Counted from the first letter of the stretch, positions 7,796 to 15,265 are shown. The stretch is 64,000 bases of DNA from Methylocaldum sp. 14B (GCF_002005105.1 NZ_MSCV01000009.1:1-64000), one strand, 5' to 3'. Notes: generated by a model from the letters alone, not told the origin. Translations and numbers: made by a program.

Positions 7796-7978
7796 ATGAT
7801 TTTCGGCTACTACCTGCCGAGCAAAACGATAACACGAACCGACGGATCGGAGAACGACGAGGTGAGCCTGATACCGGACGACTTTGTTCGACAGATGAGA
7901 GGCTACCCCAATGATCGATGTTCTAATCGCGGGCCGACTGCTACGCGACCCGCAACGCCGAACCGGGCAATCCGGTAA
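7796..7978 (+). CDS. Possible small unknown protein
   Basis: A 60-residue frame starting MIFGYYLPSKTITRTDGSEN. The first 40 residues look protein-like, but the last 20 are Arg- and Pro-rich where they overlap ssb by 68 bases. A GGGGGC sequence upstream is only a weak ribosome binding site. It could be real and translationally linked to ssb, or chance. Confidence 0.3.
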   Translation: MIFGYYLPSKTITRTDGSENDEVSLIPDDFVRQMRGYPNDRCSNRGPTATRPATPNRAIR

Positions 7979-8300
7979 AGCATTTACCACCGCGATGATT
8001 TCCGCAGCCGTCGAGGGCGCGGACGATCGGCAACTTGTTTCCGTCATCGCGTTCGGCGACCAGGCCGAGCGGTTGGGCCGGCTGAAAGCGGGGGATTCCG
8101 TTTTCGTTGCTGGGCCGGCGAAGCTCACGACGTGGGACCGCGACGGCGAGACGCGCCAGGGGCTGAACGTCACCGCAACGGGCATTCTGACCGCCTACGA
8201 CGCACGCAAACGGCGGGGCGACACGAACAAGCCGAAAGAGCATCAAAACGGCTCAACGCGGCAGGCCGTGCCCGAATTCGACGACGCCATTCCCTTCTGA
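7911..8300 (+). CDS. ssb: Single-stranded DNA-binding protein
   Basis: A 129-residue OB-fold SSB: MIDVLIAGRLLRDPQRRTGQ at the N-terminus, FTTAMISAAVEGADDRQLVS in the core, and an acidic DDAIPF tail, the tip that recruits replication and repair proteins. It is shorter than chromosomal SSB (about 150-180), as is usual for element-encoded forms. It lies between the RepA-like ATPase and the capsid gene and presumably coats single-stranded DNA during replication of the element. Confidence 0.9.
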   Translation: MIDVLIAGRLLRDPQRRTGQSGKAFTTAMISAAVEGADDRQLVSVIAFGDQAERLGRLKAGDSVFVAGPAKLTTWDRDGETRQGLNVTATGILTAYDARKRRGDTNKPKEHQNGSTRQAVPEFDDAIPF

Positions 8301-8322
8301 TTTGACCCGCGAGGTAACCACC

Positions 8323-9300
8323 ATGCAGACCTTTGAATTCACGTCCAATTACGAGGAAACCGGCGCCGGCACCCTCGACTTCGCCGATGCCCCGTATCCG
8401 ATCAGCCCCGAGTTGACGAAAGTCGCGCGGGAATACCGCAATGATCGGTTCATCGCCGACGAGGTTCTACCGCGGATTCCCGTCGCCAGCATGGAGTTCA
8501 AATATTTGACGGCGAACGCGGCCGAGTTGCTGGCGCGGCTGGAGACCCGCGTCGGGCGTAAGAGTAAGCCGAACGAAGTTTCGTTCACGGCCGGCGAAAT
8601 CCTGGACGCGGTGCACGGCGCCGGGCTGGAGCACGTCCTTCCCTGGCATGACTTGGCGAACGCACCGGACCCGGACGAAATGAAGCGGAAAGCGACCAGG
8701 GACACGACGGATTTGATTTTGCTGGACCGGGAGCGGCGCGTTGCGAATCTGGTGTTCAGCAGTATCAGCTACCCGGCCGGCAACGTTCAGACGCTCGCCG
8801 GTTCAGCCCAATGGAACGACCCGGCAAGCGACCCGATTAAAGCCATCATGGACGCCCTGGACACTTGCATCATGCGGCCGAATATCGCCGTCCTCGGCCG
8901 GCGAACCTGGACCAAGCTCAAATTGCACCCGAAGATCGTCGAAGGCGTTTATTGGGTGGACGCCAATGCGGGAGTTGTAGGCCCCGACGACGTGGCGCAG
9001 GTTCTGGAAATCGACAAAATTTTCGTCGGCGATGCTTGGCACAACTCGGCGAAGAAGGGCAAAGCGGCGAGCTTGACCCGGTTATGGGGACCGCATGCGG
9101 CGTTTCTCTACATGGGCCAGCCCGGAAACCCGAACCGCTGGGGTGCAACGGCCGCATGGGGCGAGCGCTTCGCGTTCAGCTACGAGGACCCGAACCGAGG
9201 CGTCCGCGGCTCGCATGTGATTCGCGTCGGCGAGTACGTCGAGGAATTCCTCGTTTCCCCCGAACTCGGCTGTCTGATCCGCAACGCCGTCGCCGGCTGA
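8323..9300 (+). CDS. Phage major capsid protein (lambda gpE-type fold)
   Basis: A 325-residue protein with hallmarks of the gpE-like/HK97-fold capsid proteins seen in many proteobacterial prophages: SPELTKVAREYRNDRFIADE, VLPRIPVASMEFKYL, then RPNIAVLGRRTWTKLKLHPK and GVRGSHVIRVGEYVEEFLVS. It appears full length, without a fused protease or scaffold. The ATG at 8323 has GAGGTAA upstream; a TTG at 8302 is the alternative. It is the only clear virion gene in the element. No portal, head protease or large terminase flanks it, so it either redirects helper-phage assembly or is a leftover of a larger prophage. Confidence 0.85.
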   Translation: MQTFEFTSNYEETGAGTLDFADAPYPISPELTKVAREYRNDRFIADEVLPRIPVASMEFKYLTANAAELLARLETRVGRKSKPNEVSFTAGEILDAVHGAGLEHVLPWHDLANAPDPDEMKRKATRDTTDLILLDRERRVANLVFSSISYPAGNVQTLAGSAQWNDPASDPIKAIMDALDTCIMRPNIAVLGRRTWTKLKLHPKIVEGVYWVDANAGVVGPDDVAQVLEIDKIFVGDAWHNSAKKGKAASLTRLWGPHAAFLYMGQPGNPNRWGATAAWGERFAFSYEDPNRGVRGSHVIRVGEYVEEFLVSPELGCLIRNAVAG

Positions 9301-9340
9301 TCCACGATTCATTCACCAGACCCACGGAGAAACACGACCC

Positions 9341-10297
9341 ATGAACGCCGTCACCAATCGCGTATCAATCCGTCACGAAATCAGAACCAGGCTCGACGAG
9401 ACCCGTCGCGCCTACGTTGAGGCCACGGACCGGGCCGAACAGCTACGCCGGGAGGAAATGGAACTCGGCCGCCGGCTGGACGCCCTGGAGCGGAAAATCC
9501 AGAACCTTGAGAATGCCTGCGAATACCCGGACGACGAGCTCACCGCCGAACACGAGCGCATTAAAGCTGCGTTCCGGAAAGCGACCGAGGGCGCAGCCGA
9601 AGCCGAGGCTGCGGTTTCCCGCCTGAATTCGGAAATTCTCGCCATCGAGGGCGATATGAAAACGGTTCCGGACACGACCCTTGACGATATTTTGCGGGCT
9701 CAACAGGCGCGCGACGAGGCGCAGGCCGAGCGGGATCGATTGGCCGCCCTGATCGGGCAGCAAGCCGGAATCGACCTGTCCGCCCGCGAATCGGAACTCG
9801 CCGCGCTCAAACGGCAGTACGGTGACATCCTGGCCGACGAGGCCGCAGGAACGCCGGTGGGCGCCGAGTATCTGACCGCTTTGGTCGAAAACATCGACCG
9901 GCTTGAGTCCGAAATCTCGGAGGCTCGAAAAACGGCCGAGCGGGACCGAATCCGGAACGAAGGGCTCGCCCGCAAGCTTGCGGCGGCCGACGACAAGCTT
10001 GCGGCAGCCGAGGCCGAATTCCGGGAAACCTTCCGCTGCTTCGTTACCCTACAGGAACAGCGCGCCCAACTCGATTACGTCAAGGCCGCGAACGACCTGA
10101 TCGACGCCTACGCACGATTCATGCAAATCAGCCGAATTCAGTCGCAGAACCGGCACCAGACGACCCCGATTTACGGATTCCTCAGCCTCCCAGGATTCAA
10201 CGGCCGGCCGCTGATCGATAAGGCGACGCTGCTGAAGCTGCCGATCGACCCCGAACCGATGCTTGCCCAATGGCGCAAAAAGGGGCTCAAAGTCTGA
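9341..10297 (+). CDS. Long coiled-coil protein
   Basis: A 318-residue protein. Residues 15-235 are almost continuous heptad-rich helix, full of Glu, Arg, Ala and Leu (for example RAEQLRREEMELGRRLDALE). A short globular tail contains TTPIYGFLSLPGFNGRPLID. Position directly after the capsid gene suggests a scaffold, size-determination or head-internal protein, but no family is recognised and a DNA-related role is equally possible. Base composition matches its neighbours. Confidence 0.6.
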   Translation: MNAVTNRVSIRHEIRTRLDETRRAYVEATDRAEQLRREEMELGRRLDALERKIQNLENACEYPDDELTAEHERIKAAFRKATEGAAEAEAAVSRLNSEILAIEGDMKTVPDTTLDDILRAQQARDEAQAERDRLAALIGQQAGIDLSARESELAALKRQYGDILADEAAGTPVGAEYLTALVENIDRLESEISEARKTAERDRIRNEGLARKLAAADDKLAAAEAEFRETFRCFVTLQEQRAQLDYVKAANDLIDAYARFMQISRIQSQNRHQTTPIYGFLSLPGFNGRPLIDKATLLKLPIDPEPMLAQWRKKGLKV

Positions 10298-10323
10298 CGT
10301 AAAGGCCGCCTAAACCGCGCGTT

Positions 10324-10599
10324 ATGAGCCAATCAACGCCGCCCGACGACCCGCGACAGGAGTATTTGCCGGCGAACCCTCCCCGTCTCCGGCAACGCCG
10401 GATCAAATTGGCGACGCTGCGGGACGTTCAACGGGAAATGGCGCGGCTGTACCGGGATATGCGCAACGGGCGGCTCGATCCGAGCGACGGAGCGAAAATG
10501 ACTTATACCCTGGCTACCCTCGGCAAGCTGATCGAGGTCGGCGACCTGGAGCGGCGTGTCGAGGCGCTGGAACTGGAGAGGAACCGAAATGACCCTTGA
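10324..10599 (+). CDS. Small helical protein, possibly terminase small-subunit-like
   Basis: A 91-residue protein. After a Pro-rich start, the segment RRIKLATLRDVQREMARLYR plus GAKMTYTLATLGKLIEVGDL resembles short helical proteins that often precede terminase genes in prophages. No large terminase follows here. It overlaps the next gene by 11 bases, so the two are co-translated. The packaging link is a guess from resemblance and position. Confidence 0.5.
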   Translation: MSQSTPPDDPRQEYLPANPPRLRQRRIKLATLRDVQREMARLYRDMRNGRLDPSDGAKMTYTLATLGKLIEVGDLERRVEALELERNRNDP

Positions 10600-11104
10600 G
10601 AAGCGCATTGCACGACTAGAGAGCGAAGCCGGCCGGCACCCCGCGCGGCTGATCGTTCGGCGCATCGTGGGCCGGTTCGAGGATCGGCCGGAATGCTACC
10701 GGATACACGGCCGGCTGCTCGGATCGCCGACGGCGCTGGAGTTGCACCGGAAGGCCGGCGAGACGGAACAGGCGTTCATGCAACGGGCGGCGCGGGAGTT
10801 GCGGCGGTTCGAGCGTGACCCCGGCGGCTATGTCTCGCCGTTCGCCGAAAACCCGCTGCTGCCCAGCGACTCGGAGCCCGCGACAGGCGAGCACCGGGCG
10901 GCGCTGGAGCACGAAACGCCGGAACCCGGTACTATCCTACCGACCCCGGTCGAAAACGAGCCCGTGGCCGCCCCGCAAGCGCAAGAACCGGCCGACCCGA
11001 AACCCTGGCGGCGCAATCCAGCCGGGAGCGAGGTCGAGCGGACCAGCACGGCGATGGTTCGGGAGATCGATCGGATGATTGCCCGGTTATCCGGGCGATC
11101 CTGA
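10589..11104 (+). CDS. Unknown protein, helical N-terminus with disordered tail
   Basis: A 171-residue protein. The first 85 residues are Arg/Glu-rich and helical (MTLEKRIARLESEAGRHPAR). Residues 95-150 are Pro/Glu-rich and probably disordered, and the end is again helical. It starts inside the preceding gene and its last 18 bases overlap the convergent minus-strand gene. No family is recognised. Confidence 0.5.
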   Translation: MTLEKRIARLESEAGRHPARLIVRRIVGRFEDRPECYRIHGRLLGSPTALELHRKAGETEQAFMQRAARELRRFERDPGGYVSPFAENPLLPSDSEPATGEHRAALEHETPEPGTILPTPVENEPVAAPQAQEPADPKPWRRNPAGSEVERTSTAMVREIDRMIARLSGRS

Positions 11105-11791
11105 GCAGAGAAACACTTCGGCGAGATAGGCCGAGACCGACCCTTGAGCGGCCGGCGAGCAGCGGGACACCGGGAACGACCGCAGGATGTTCGGGCATTG
11201 CCGTTCTATCCATTCAAACGATATTTCCCTGATGGTGGCGCGGCGATCCGGGCCGCATCCGGGATCAATCGCGGCGGTTAGATGGTCGGCAGCCCGTTCG
11301 AGCACGTGCAGCCGTTTTTCGAAATCCTGAACCCCTTCGGCATAGAGCACGTTCCAGAACCGCACGACCAACCGATCCGATCGACGCCCGACCCGGCGTA
11401 CCGACCGCATGAGAATCGGCGAGCAGTAGGGCTTTCCGTCGTCGAGGTAGCCGGGCGACATTTCCCATCCGTACCAGCAACCCGGCGAGAGTTTGAAATG
11501 GGTTTCAATCGGCTGAATCACATACCCTCCAAAACGCCCCTCTTCCGCGAGGCATTTAACGCCCCTGACATAGCAAAACGGTCGATTCCGAGTCTCGCCG
11601 GTGTCTGCGTAGCGCACCTGGAGCCCGCCAGTCGCGTCAACATTACCGAAGGTTAGCCGGCGGCCGTTCTCGTCCGTGGCTTCGCTGGCGCATTGGACGC
11701 ATAGGGCGCGAGGATAGCGGGAACTGGCCGGAACCTTTCCGCCGCAGAGTGGGCACGACTGGAAGCCATCGGCAGGATAAAAAAACGTCAT
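11087..11791 (-). CDS. Unknown zinc-finger-like protein
   Basis: A 234-residue protein. The N-terminus has a zinc-ribbon pattern, CPLCGGKVPASSRYPRALC followed by VQC, and the middle contains the Trp/Tyr/Gly-rich segment SPGCWYGWEMSPGYLDDGKP. Its start overlaps the stop of the ribbon-helix-helix gene (ATGA), making a two-gene minus-strand operon opposed to the rest of the element. A metal-binding, possibly nucleic-acid-binding function is inferred only from the cysteines. Confidence 0.5.
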   Translation of the reverse strand: MTFFYPADGFQSCPLCGGKVPASSRYPRALCVQCASEATDENGRRLTFGNVDATGGLQVRYADTGETRNRPFCYVRGVKCLAEEGRFGGYVIQPIETHFKLSPGCWYGWEMSPGYLDDGKPYCSPILMRSVRRVGRRSDRLVVRFWNVLYAEGVQDFEKRLHVLERAADHLTAAIDPGCGPDRRATIREISFEWIERQCPNILRSFPVSRCSPAAQGSVSAYLAEVFLCSGSPG

Positions 11792-11979
11792 CGTGTGCTT
11801 CCGGGGCCGCGCTTGGGCCGGATCCCCGCCTTTTCCGCTTCGCGCAGAATCAGCGACTCGACCCAGTTGGATAGAGTCCGATTTTCACGTTCCGCCAATT
11901 CCTCGGCGAGTCTTTTGATTTCCGGTTTCACCCGGACGTTGATGGATTCGGTTTTCAGTCGTTTTTCTTGTATTGCCAT
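11788..11979 (-). CDS. Ribbon-helix-helix DNA-binding protein
   Basis: A 63-residue Arc/CopG-type protein: a basic strand (TESINVRVKPEIKRLAEELA) followed by two helices (RENRTLSNWVESLILREAEK). Such proteins are dimeric repressors that often control their own operon. It is divergent from the gene at 12110, so the intergenic region 11980-12109 may contain its operator. It heads the minus-strand operon with the zinc-finger-like gene. Confidence 0.8.
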   Translation of the reverse strand: MAIQEKRLKTESINVRVKPEIKRLAEELAERENRTLSNWVESLILREAEKAGIRPKRGPGSTR

Positions 11980-12109
11980 TAGCGTTACTCTCTGATACGG
12001 TAATTAACGCCAATGGTAACACATTGCATTACAAGAGCGGGCCGACATGGTGCAGCCACACCACGCCGACCCTAACCACAACCGCAAACCTACACAGGAG
12101 GTTGCAATC

Positions 12110-12352
12110 ATGGCTAATCAGCATCATAACACCTCGACCGACCTGACCGCCCGATTCTGGCGTGTCGAGACCGACGAGTTCGCCCCCCGTATCAGGCGGG
12201 GCGATTATGTGTTACTCGACGACGTTCCGCCCGACGAGGTCGACATCGTCGCCGTTCGCGCCGAAAACCCGGCCGGCTTTAAGCTGGCAACGTGGGCGCC
12301 TGGAATGGACCGTCTAGCGACGGTCGTGCAGGTTTCGCGGCAATACAGGTGA
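12110..12352 (+). CDS. Stand-alone S24/LexA-peptidase-like domain lacking the Ser motif
   Basis: An 80-residue protein that covers only the beta core of the S24 (LexA/CI) peptidase fold: TDEFAPRIRRGDYVLLDDVP, then DIVAVRAENPAGFKLATW and VVQVSRQYR. In active S24 domains the first motif is DSMxPxIxxGD; here Ser is replaced by Glu in TDEFAPRIRRGD, and there is no helix-turn-helix. It may bind LexA/CI-like repressors without cleaving them. The start is set by AGGAGG seven bases before the ATG. The leader resembles that at 4038-4142. Confidence 0.55.
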   Translation: MANQHHNTSTDLTARFWRVETDEFAPRIRRGDYVLLDDVPPDEVDIVAVRAENPAGFKLATWAPGMDRLATVVQVSRQYR

Positions 12353-12364
12353 GGAGGCACAGTC

Positions 12365-12616
12365 ATGGCTATTCACGGACAAAACCGCGCGGCATTCATG
12401 GACCGCGAGCAGATGATTGAGGTGATCGGGATCAGCGAAATCGAATGCGGTCACCTGATGGCGCTGGCCCGCAGCATTCGCCGTTTGTCGGACGATCCGA
12501 CGGTTCAGGGACTGGCCGATCAGGTTCTGTATTGGTCCGAGTCGATCGGGAACGACCTTGCGTGCGTTCGGGAAACGCTGGAACGTGGGCCGGTCTCTCC
12601 GGTCGTCGGCGGATAA
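12365..12616 (+). CDS. Small unknown protein
   Basis: An 83-residue acidic, largely helical protein (MAIHGQNRAAFMDREQMIEV) behind GAGGAGG. It is twelve bases downstream of the S24-like gene and forms an operon with it and the next two genes. No family is recognised. Confidence 0.5.
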   Translation: MAIHGQNRAAFMDREQMIEVIGISEIECGHLMALARSIRRLSDDPTVQGLADQVLYWSESIGNDLACVRETLERGPVSPVVGG

Positions 12617-12626
12617 GGGTGCACGT

Positions 12627-12839
12627 ATGGAACGGCAGAACCTGACCGACGCCCGCGAGCTCCTGGAGCAAGCCGGGCATATCCTGGAAACTATTCAAGT
12701 CGCGCTAGGCTGCGAATCGATCGCCAAGGAGCCCGGATCGACCGGCGCTTACCTGATCCTGAATGACGTGCGGCTGAGAGTTGAACGGGCCGGGCTTCTG
12801 ATCGACCAATGCCGATTCGTGGCGAAACTATCGAAGTGA
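12627..12839 (+). CDS. Small unknown helical protein
   Basis: A 70-residue protein, two predicted amphipathic helices (DARELLEQAGHILETIQVAL and LILNDVRLRVERAGLLIDQC). The ATG lies ten bases after the preceding stop. It resembles in size and helix pattern the short regulators found in prophages, but no family can be named. Confidence 0.45.
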   Translation: MERQNLTDARELLEQAGHILETIQVALGCESIAKEPGSTGAYLILNDVRLRVERAGLLIDQCRFVAKLSK

Positions 12840-13246
12840 AGTACAAAGGGGAAATCGTGGATTTAGACAATTCTCATGACGACGCTATGTTGCGAGGAAG
12901 GATTGAGAACAAACGCGTTGAGCATTACAAGAAATACCAAAAAGAGCCGTATCGTCCGCCAAGTAAAGGTGGAAACACAAGCGCATTACACTCGCACGTT
13001 CTGATCATTGACGGCGAGAAATACAGTTTCCTTGCACTTGGAGGTCAGCAATGGGCTTACAAATCGGACACGGTCTCGTTTGAATACGAGATCACAAAGG
13101 AAGGATACAGAAACATCATTGTGGAAACCTTTGTTGCTCGGACAAAGGACGGCGCTGAAATCGTTCGTGGAAATCGCGGATTTAAGTCACGGCTACGAAC
13201 AGCAGGAACGCGTATGCCAGCAAGTCGCCGTGAGCGGCTTGATTAA
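12809..13246 (+). CDS. Unknown protein
   Basis: A 145-residue frame beginning inside the previous gene. A start at the GTG at 12857, behind AAAGGGGAAATC, would remove the overlap and give about 129 residues. The middle (SHVLIIDGEKYSFLALGGQQ) reads as beta-rich. Composition is more AT-rich than the replication and capsid genes to its left, suggesting a different origin. No function is assigned. Confidence 0.45.
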   Translation: MPIRGETIEVKYKGEIVDLDNSHDDAMLRGRIENKRVEHYKKYQKEPYRPPSKGGNTSALHSHVLIIDGEKYSFLALGGQQWAYKSDTVSFEYEITKEGYRNIIVETFVARTKDGAEIVRGNRGFKSRLRTAGTRMPASRRERLD

Positions 13247-13265
13247 TGGCCAATAGCAGCGGAAT

Positions 13266-13297
13266 CCGGCTGGGGGAACCTAGCCGGGTTTAATTTT
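13266..13297 (+). terminator. Terminator-like hairpin
   Basis: CCGGCT-gggggaacct-AGCCGG followed by GTTTAATTTT. The form is nearly the same as the terminator at 13918-13946, so the gene between them is framed by two related hairpins. Confidence 0.5.
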
Positions 13298-13307
13298 GGA
13301 CACTGAA

Positions 13308-13910
13308 ATGTTTAAAAAGCTAGGTCAATTCTTCAACAAAAAACGCATCAACAAGGCTTTGCTGATGGCACAAATTGAAGCGCTTGCTAACGATCTGTTT
13401 GGCGCGGCGGTGGCGTGCGCTGACGTACTGATCGATGGCAGCATAGCGCGCAAATTGGGCGAGAATTGGGAAATCACCGAGGATGAGCGAGTCGGGATCG
13501 TTATTCAATACCTGAACGGATTGCTCGCGATAGCCGATCGCGTCGCGTTCGCGCACCATGGCCCCGAGACGCGCGCGGAAATAATAGACAACCTGATCAT
13601 TCTGGCGCATGGACACTTGATAGATACGGTTTTGAAACCTGATGTCACAATGCCCGAAAAACTTGACACGCTTGGCGGCGCAATAGAGTCATACAACGCG
13701 GCCGTGATCTTATTTTCGGGCTGCAAGGCAATGGTTCCTGGTGACGGCGTTTCGCGGAGCGATTCGTTTTTTTGGCGATTCGGGGAGTGCGTGAGCAACC
13801 ATGTAGGCTACCCCGACGATTTTACTTTCATCATGGCAGCCGGTGGGCTGCTTTTCGATTCGTTCATAGAGATCAGGGCCGCCGATAAGATTCGCTTGGC
13901 TGGTCATTGA
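13308..13910 (+). CDS. Unknown protein
   Basis: A 200-residue, mainly helical protein (MFKKLGQFFNKKRINKALLM at the start; AIADRVAFAHHGPETRAEII in the middle). No signal peptide and no recognised family. It is flanked by two similar GC-rich terminator hairpins and so behaves as a separate transcription unit or cassette. The start is the ATG at 13308; a TTG lies 12 bases upstream. Confidence 0.5.
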   Translation: MFKKLGQFFNKKRINKALLMAQIEALANDLFGAAVACADVLIDGSIARKLGENWEITEDERVGIVIQYLNGLLAIADRVAFAHHGPETRAEIIDNLIILAHGHLIDTVLKPDVTMPEKLDTLGGAIESYNAAVILFSGCKAMVPGDGVSRSDSFFWRFGECVSNHVGYPDDFTFIMAAGGLLFDSFIEIRAADKIRLAGH

Positions 13911-13917
13911 TTGCAAC

Positions 13918-13946
13918 CCGGCCGGGGAAACCTGGCCGGTTTTTTT
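13918..13946 (+). terminator. Rho-independent terminator
   Basis: CCGGCC-ggggaaacct-GGCCGG followed by seven T. It lies eight bases after the stop of the 200-residue gene and closes the plus-strand genes of the element. Confidence 0.8.
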
Positions 13947-14012
13947 GGGTGATTGATAGTCAGAAGAAAGCCCTTGCGGTTTCGGCTTTTTAGGGGTTGG
14001 AGTTGCTGGGAA

Positions 14013-14822
14013 CTATCTGACCATGGGAAAACGGTACCGTACGCGCGCTAACTGGCTTTGAAGGAATTTCCCCGTATCGGACTCGCCAGTCATGTGGCTA
14101 CACATGTAGGCTGCGATATCTGCGAGCTGAAGCATCGGAGCTTCTTGAACTTTACGTAGCAGTGGCTGAAATTTGAAGGGCATCGCATTCGCGGTGCCGA
14201 AATCTAAATAGAAGTCGCCGTAGCGACTACTAACTTGGGCTTTGCTTGGGCCGATAAACTTTATTCTGCTGGGATCTTCGGCCAAAAAAATTTCACATTC
14301 CCAGGCTGTTGGACCGTAAGAGCTACCGGGTGGAACGCTAAAACAGGTTTTTGCAAGTTCTACCAGCATCCCTTTTGCAAAGTGTTCAGTTTGTTCCGTT
14401 ACCGAAAGAGTAACGTACGATCCGTCTACCGGATTCTCGAGCCTTAGTTCTTTGCCAATTGCCGCTTGAGAAGAGGGCAGATTCGTTACTGCATATCGAA
14501 GAATTACACCGGATTGATTCATGATTGTCACGACACGGCCGATGATGGCGTGCACGTCTCTTAGGGAGAGGTGAGATAGTCCTTCCGTCTTAGCTGGATT
14601 AATCTTGTCCAGGCTAAAAAGAGTCCTGCAATGCAACTGAACATGTGCGGGAATATCAAATTTATCCTTTAAGCGGGCGATACTGGTTTCTACCTGCTTA
14701 AGTCGAGTTCGCGGAATAATGACGACCGCGAACACAAGTGTGTTGTAGAAGCGACTATCGTCCCCAAAAGCCAGGTATGGTGTACTCCTGTTCGAGCCAA
14801 CCGGCAGAATGTTCGCGTTCAT
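14013..14822 (-). CDS. DUF3800-domain protein
   Basis: A 269-residue protein with the DUF3800 pattern: an N-terminal acidic strand (YLAFGDDSRFYNTLVFAVVI, where DD replaces the usual DE) and the C-terminal LQLADIAAYMCSH segment. DUF3800 proteins look nuclease-like and occur often in phage-defence and accessory islands; the activity is unproven. The gene is AT-rich compared with the element core and points inward from attR, as expected for an accessory cargo gene. A TTG 36 bases upstream could extend it to 281 residues, but has no ribosome binding site. Confidence 0.65.
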   Translation of the reverse strand: MNANILPVGSNRSTPYLAFGDDSRFYNTLVFAVVIIPRTRLKQVETSIARLKDKFDIPAHVQLHCRTLFSLDKINPAKTEGLSHLSLRDVHAIIGRVVTIMNQSGVILRYAVTNLPSSQAAIGKELRLENPVDGSYVTLSVTEQTEHFAKGMLVELAKTCFSVPPGSSYGPTAWECEIFLAEDPSRIKFIGPSKAQVSSRYGDFYLDFGTANAMPFKFQPLLRKVQEAPMLQLADIAAYMCSHMTGESDTGKFLQSQLARVRYRFPMVR

Positions 14823-14993
14823 GTTTCTATAACGTTGATCGTGACAAATCTGGTCCAAGCTGAAATTCGACGAGCTGTTGTCCTTCTATGCGCTTGACCT
14901 ATGGCGGCGCGATAACACGACTCCAGTCAGCGAGGCCGGTTTTTTTATTTCCACGACGGAATCAAACGGCTTTGGCCGGGGGCTCGATTTTTC

Positions 14994-15019
14994 GTCTACC
15001 GTCTACCATGCGTCTACCA
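14994..15019. repeat. GTCTACC repeats near right end
   Basis: Three GTCTACC units at 14994, 15001 and 15012. The last two form the 19-mer that also lies inside the left end at 2165-2183. Probable recombination-protein sites. Confidence 0.5.
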
Positions 15020-15021
15020 TG

Positions 15022-15057
15022 AAAAAAGGCTTACCGGATAAAACCGCGTAAGCCTTT
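15022..15057 (-). terminator. Element-supplied terminator for the tRNA operon
   Basis: On the minus strand AAAGGCTTAC-(13 bases)-GTAAGCCTTTTTT. It sits inside the element just downstream of the reconstituted tRNA-Lys and replaces the host terminator now displaced to 1962-1989. The two stems are similar but not identical. Confidence 0.75.
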
Positions 15058-15063
15058 GATTTT

Positions 15064-15113
15064 ATTGGTGGGCCATGTAGGGATCGAACCTACGACAAAC
15101 GGATTAAGAGTCC
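15064..15113. repeat. Right attachment site (attR) within tRNA-Lys
   Basis: Fifty bases identical to 1996-2045. Here they complete an intact tRNA-Lys, so the element restores the gene it entered. Confidence 0.9.
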
Positions 15114-15141
15114 GCTGCTCTACCAGCTGAGCTAATGGCCC
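15066..15141 (-). tRNA. tRNA-Lys(CUU)
   Basis: A 76-base cloverleaf with encoded CCA. Acceptor GGGCCAT pairs with ATGGCCC; the anticodon loop is CTCTTAA, giving CUU. It is the last gene of the four-tRNA operon and the integration target. Confidence 0.95.
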
Positions 15142-15168
15142 GATATGGAGTGCTTGACGAGCTAGAAG

Positions 15169-15245
15169 TGGGGTGACCGATGGGGCTCGAACCCACGACA
15201 ACCGGAATCACAATCCGGGGCTCTACCAACTGAGCTACGGCCACC
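15169..15245 (-). tRNA. tRNA-His(GUG)
   Basis: A 77-base gene with the extra 5' G (G-1) paired with discriminator C, diagnostic for tRNA-His. The anticodon loop TTGTGAT gives GUG, and CCA is encoded. Confidence 0.95.
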
Positions 15246-15265
15246 GTCGGAAAATTACAAATAGA

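Larger units (their letters stand above)
1996..15113. mobile_element. Integrated element in tRNA-Lys, capsid-encoding satellite or remnant prophage
   Basis: A 50-bp perfect direct repeat (1996-2045 and 15064-15113) corresponds to the 3' part of tRNA-Lys from the anticodon arm to beyond CCA. The intact tRNA lies at the right end and the displaced copy at the left, next to a P4-type integrase. The repeat-to-repeat distance is 13,068 bp. Cargo in order: integrase, toxin-antitoxin, two regulators, an unknown gene, a RepA-like ATPase, an unknown gene, SSB, major capsid protein, a coiled-coil protein, two small genes, a minus-strand RHH operon, an S24-like fragment protein, four unknown genes and DUF3800. 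No portal, large terminase, tail, lysis or conjugation genes are recognisable. Satellite, degraded prophage and plasmid-like island are all possible; the capsid gene argues for the first two. Confidence 0.88.

Noticed and set aside
3000-15000. CRISPR array or classical phage-defence system in the element
   Set aside because: No regularly spaced repeats are visible, and apart from the PIN toxin and the DUF3800 gene no known defence gene set is present.
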